Below are positions 59,301 through 62,300 of a DNA stretch of 64,000 bases, in pieces; within the stretch, counting starts at the first letter, position 1; every line of letters begins with the position of its first letter. The stretch lies in contig NPFB01000012.1 of NCBI GenBank assembly GCA_014084085.1, positions 24,711-88,710 of the forward strand, given 5' to 3'. This DNA comes from Hondaea fermentalgiana (lineage: Eukaryota; Sar; Bigyra; Thraustochytrida; Thraustochytriidae). Below the pieces are notes generated by a model. The model saw only the letters and a list, made by a program, of their open reading frames with translations. It ran no database searches and was not told the DNA's origin. Both the position numbers and the translations under genes were made by a program.

Positions 59301-62300
59301 TTGGACATTGAATGCGCGCCTGGATACTATTGCGATTTTGCGACGACGACAGACGTGAGTCTCGAAGCTCCTCAAGGAAGGTACGATGCGCTTTGTGAAG
59401 AAGGATACTACTGCGAGCGGGGAACGGGCAAGGGTCAAGCTCAGTCAAAACCATGTCCCGTGGGCTACTTTTGCCCCACGGGGCTTGCGAATCCGTACAC
59501 GGGCATCATGGCGAGTGACTCATTGACGCGGTCGCTAAATGAGACCACGGCAGACCCCTTTTACAACTATCTCTATACTGCGACGTGGGACCCTGAAGGC
59601 TTTGAGCCGCGCGAGATCTCCGAGCATGATGATAGATGTTTCAAGGGGATCAACGAGGAGCTCTTGAACACATACGAGATGAAGCGTACCGCCGAGGGCC
59701 TGTATGATGGATACATTTGCGTAGCCACAGCGAATGATCTTCGCTGCGGCCGGGACCACAAGTGGCGGCTTATTGCGGACACGATCGATCGGCAACGTTG
59801 CGACTGCGATACATACAAGGAACGCGCGCTCTTGGTGTTTAAATTATGGAGCTGCACGCGCAACGACAACGAGACGGCGTGCGCAGATCTCGTGGACGAT
59901 GGTGACGGCTTTCTTGCGACGTTTGCGTACACAACAAGCGAGTTGAAATTCATTCAGTCCCGAAAACTATGCGCACAAGCTCTTGATCCTTCGATCGAGT
60001 GCGAAGATGTGCCGCACGGTGAACTGGTGGAGTCAACGCAGAACGGTACTTCTCTGCAGTCTGGCAAGGTGGTCTATGACATGGAGACGTACTGCAATGG
60101 TATGGAGGACCCCGAGGCTTGTATGCTTTTCAAGTTTCGCAATGACGCCTCTCAGTTGCGTAAGCGCAGCATGGCATTTGCTTCTTACGACGATCTCAAG
60201 TCCTTTGTCTTTACAGATGGCGAGAATCTCATCGATGACGACGCGTCAACCTTGCTGGGTCAACGTTTGATGACCCGGCACGGCATCGCGGCATCGACAT
60301 CAAGTTACAACCCCTACCAGGGCGCCTTTTCGGCTCAGCTTGACATCAAGCTCGCTTGCTCGCTGACTGAGCAGTGTTCCTACACGGACGCCATTTTGTA
60401 CGACCTTTGGGCGGCTGTGCAATTCATTGATGAGTTTGGCGACGCTGCAGAGGCATTGTTGGAATCCTTGCGCCTCGATTCGTGTGCCTGCCAGGATCTC
60501 GCGCGTTGTCCTGACGGCACGACCTCGCTCGTGGGCGCAAACAACATTTACGATTGCGTCAAGAATGATAACGAGGTCCTCGAGCGGCTCATGCCATTTG
60601 TACCTACCAACCCGCTCATCAATATGAGCGGCTGGGAGGATACCATAGAGCTTGTGGATCGTGAGCTCAGCGAGGAGGAAGAAGAGGCCGGCGTCTTTGG
60701 CCAATATGTGACCTCGGATGGCTACGTGGGCATGGGCAAGGTGCCTCTCAAGGCTTGGGACATCGCCGTTGTCACGATGGACTTTCGAGACCTCATGCGG
60801 AACCTCACCTACAACGATCACTACCAGCTGTCCGTGTACTTGGACTGCGCGCCGTGCAAGGTACGGTTTGTGTGTTCCACGATTGATGAGGACGAGCGGC
60901 CGGAGTGCTGCGACTGCGATCCACACGGGCTTCCGTACTTTTTTGAGGATGTCTACTATGAGCCTGAAGACTACCCGGACAACAAGCACGCACTGGTACA
61001 GGTTTCGATCAGCGCAATGCGAGACCTGGAGGTCATCTTTGTGCTAGAGCTCCTGCACGGCTTGTACTATGGGCCCTTTCACGACATCTCCCCGGCGTCG
61101 GGCGATATCGTGATTCATCGACCCTCCCGGGCCAACTGGGGCCAACGTGACCAGTTTCTCTCCGTCATTGTTGCCGAGGAATTCGAAGACCTTGCGTTGC
61201 CTTACAATTTGCCTCTTTCGATGCGCAGTTCTGGTTCTGCATCTGGTCTTGACTATAGCACATACGAGGTTGAGGACGATGCCTTTATCGACCGGATCGC
61301 ACGGATCAAGATCGGTGACCCAGAGTACGGAATTCGTTCCAACACCGATTTTTCTGGTGACACGCTTGAAAGGAGGCAACGACGGCGGCAATTGCAATCA
61401 AGCGACGGAGAGTACACGACGATCGACGATCTTCTGGATGGTGCAAACAACAGCACAAACAATACACTAGAGTATGTTGCACGAGACCCTGCTTCCGTCT
61501 TGGCGCGGGATGAAGGCTGGTGGGATCTCGTTGATGGCGAAGGCGCGGACTTTTTCGCATTGCATTATTTACCCTTTTTCAGCAATTGCCGCGAATACGA
61601 CTCGCACATCTTTCTGAGCAAGGTGCTGGAGATGCACCCAGCACCCCATTGCACGCATGTGTCCTTGGAAGAGACCATCTACGTGAGCCCTTACCCATGG
61701 AAGGATCAGCTCGAGCCTCAGGCAGACGATTGCCGGCTCACACCGGAAGAGCTCGACGAGCTGTACGCTCCCGACAAGTTTTGCGTTGATGCTGGCGATT
61801 GCGCTGACAAAGAGGCAGAGTACCCAGGCATGTCGCTCTCTTGCACATATGAAGAGGAAATCTATCGCGCGGCATCCAAGACGCGGTGGTACGAAGCTGC
61901 GGAAGGCAGCACCTTGTTCCACATTACCAAGTACCCGGTGGCTGTCGACGACTTTGTGACAACCGAGGACGAGAAGTGGGGCCGGCGCGACAACCTTGCT
62001 GACTTGATCGGTACGGAGAATCTCATCCCGATTGAAGTTGAGGAAGACTTTGGCAGCCAAGAAAACCTGGTACCGCGCAAAGTGTACTTCTTTCTTATGT
62101 ACTACCAGTACACTGCGGAACAAAAATCGATCGTGTATGGTTCAATTCGTTTTGACGACATGTGCACGATCAGCGATGACCCGGCAGTGATTGAAAAGTA
62201 CTCCAAGTACAACCCTCCTATTGGGGAGTGCGAGAGCGAGGACTTTGAGTACACCTTGTACTTTCGATGGAGCCCTCTCGGATGGTTCGATCTGATCAAC

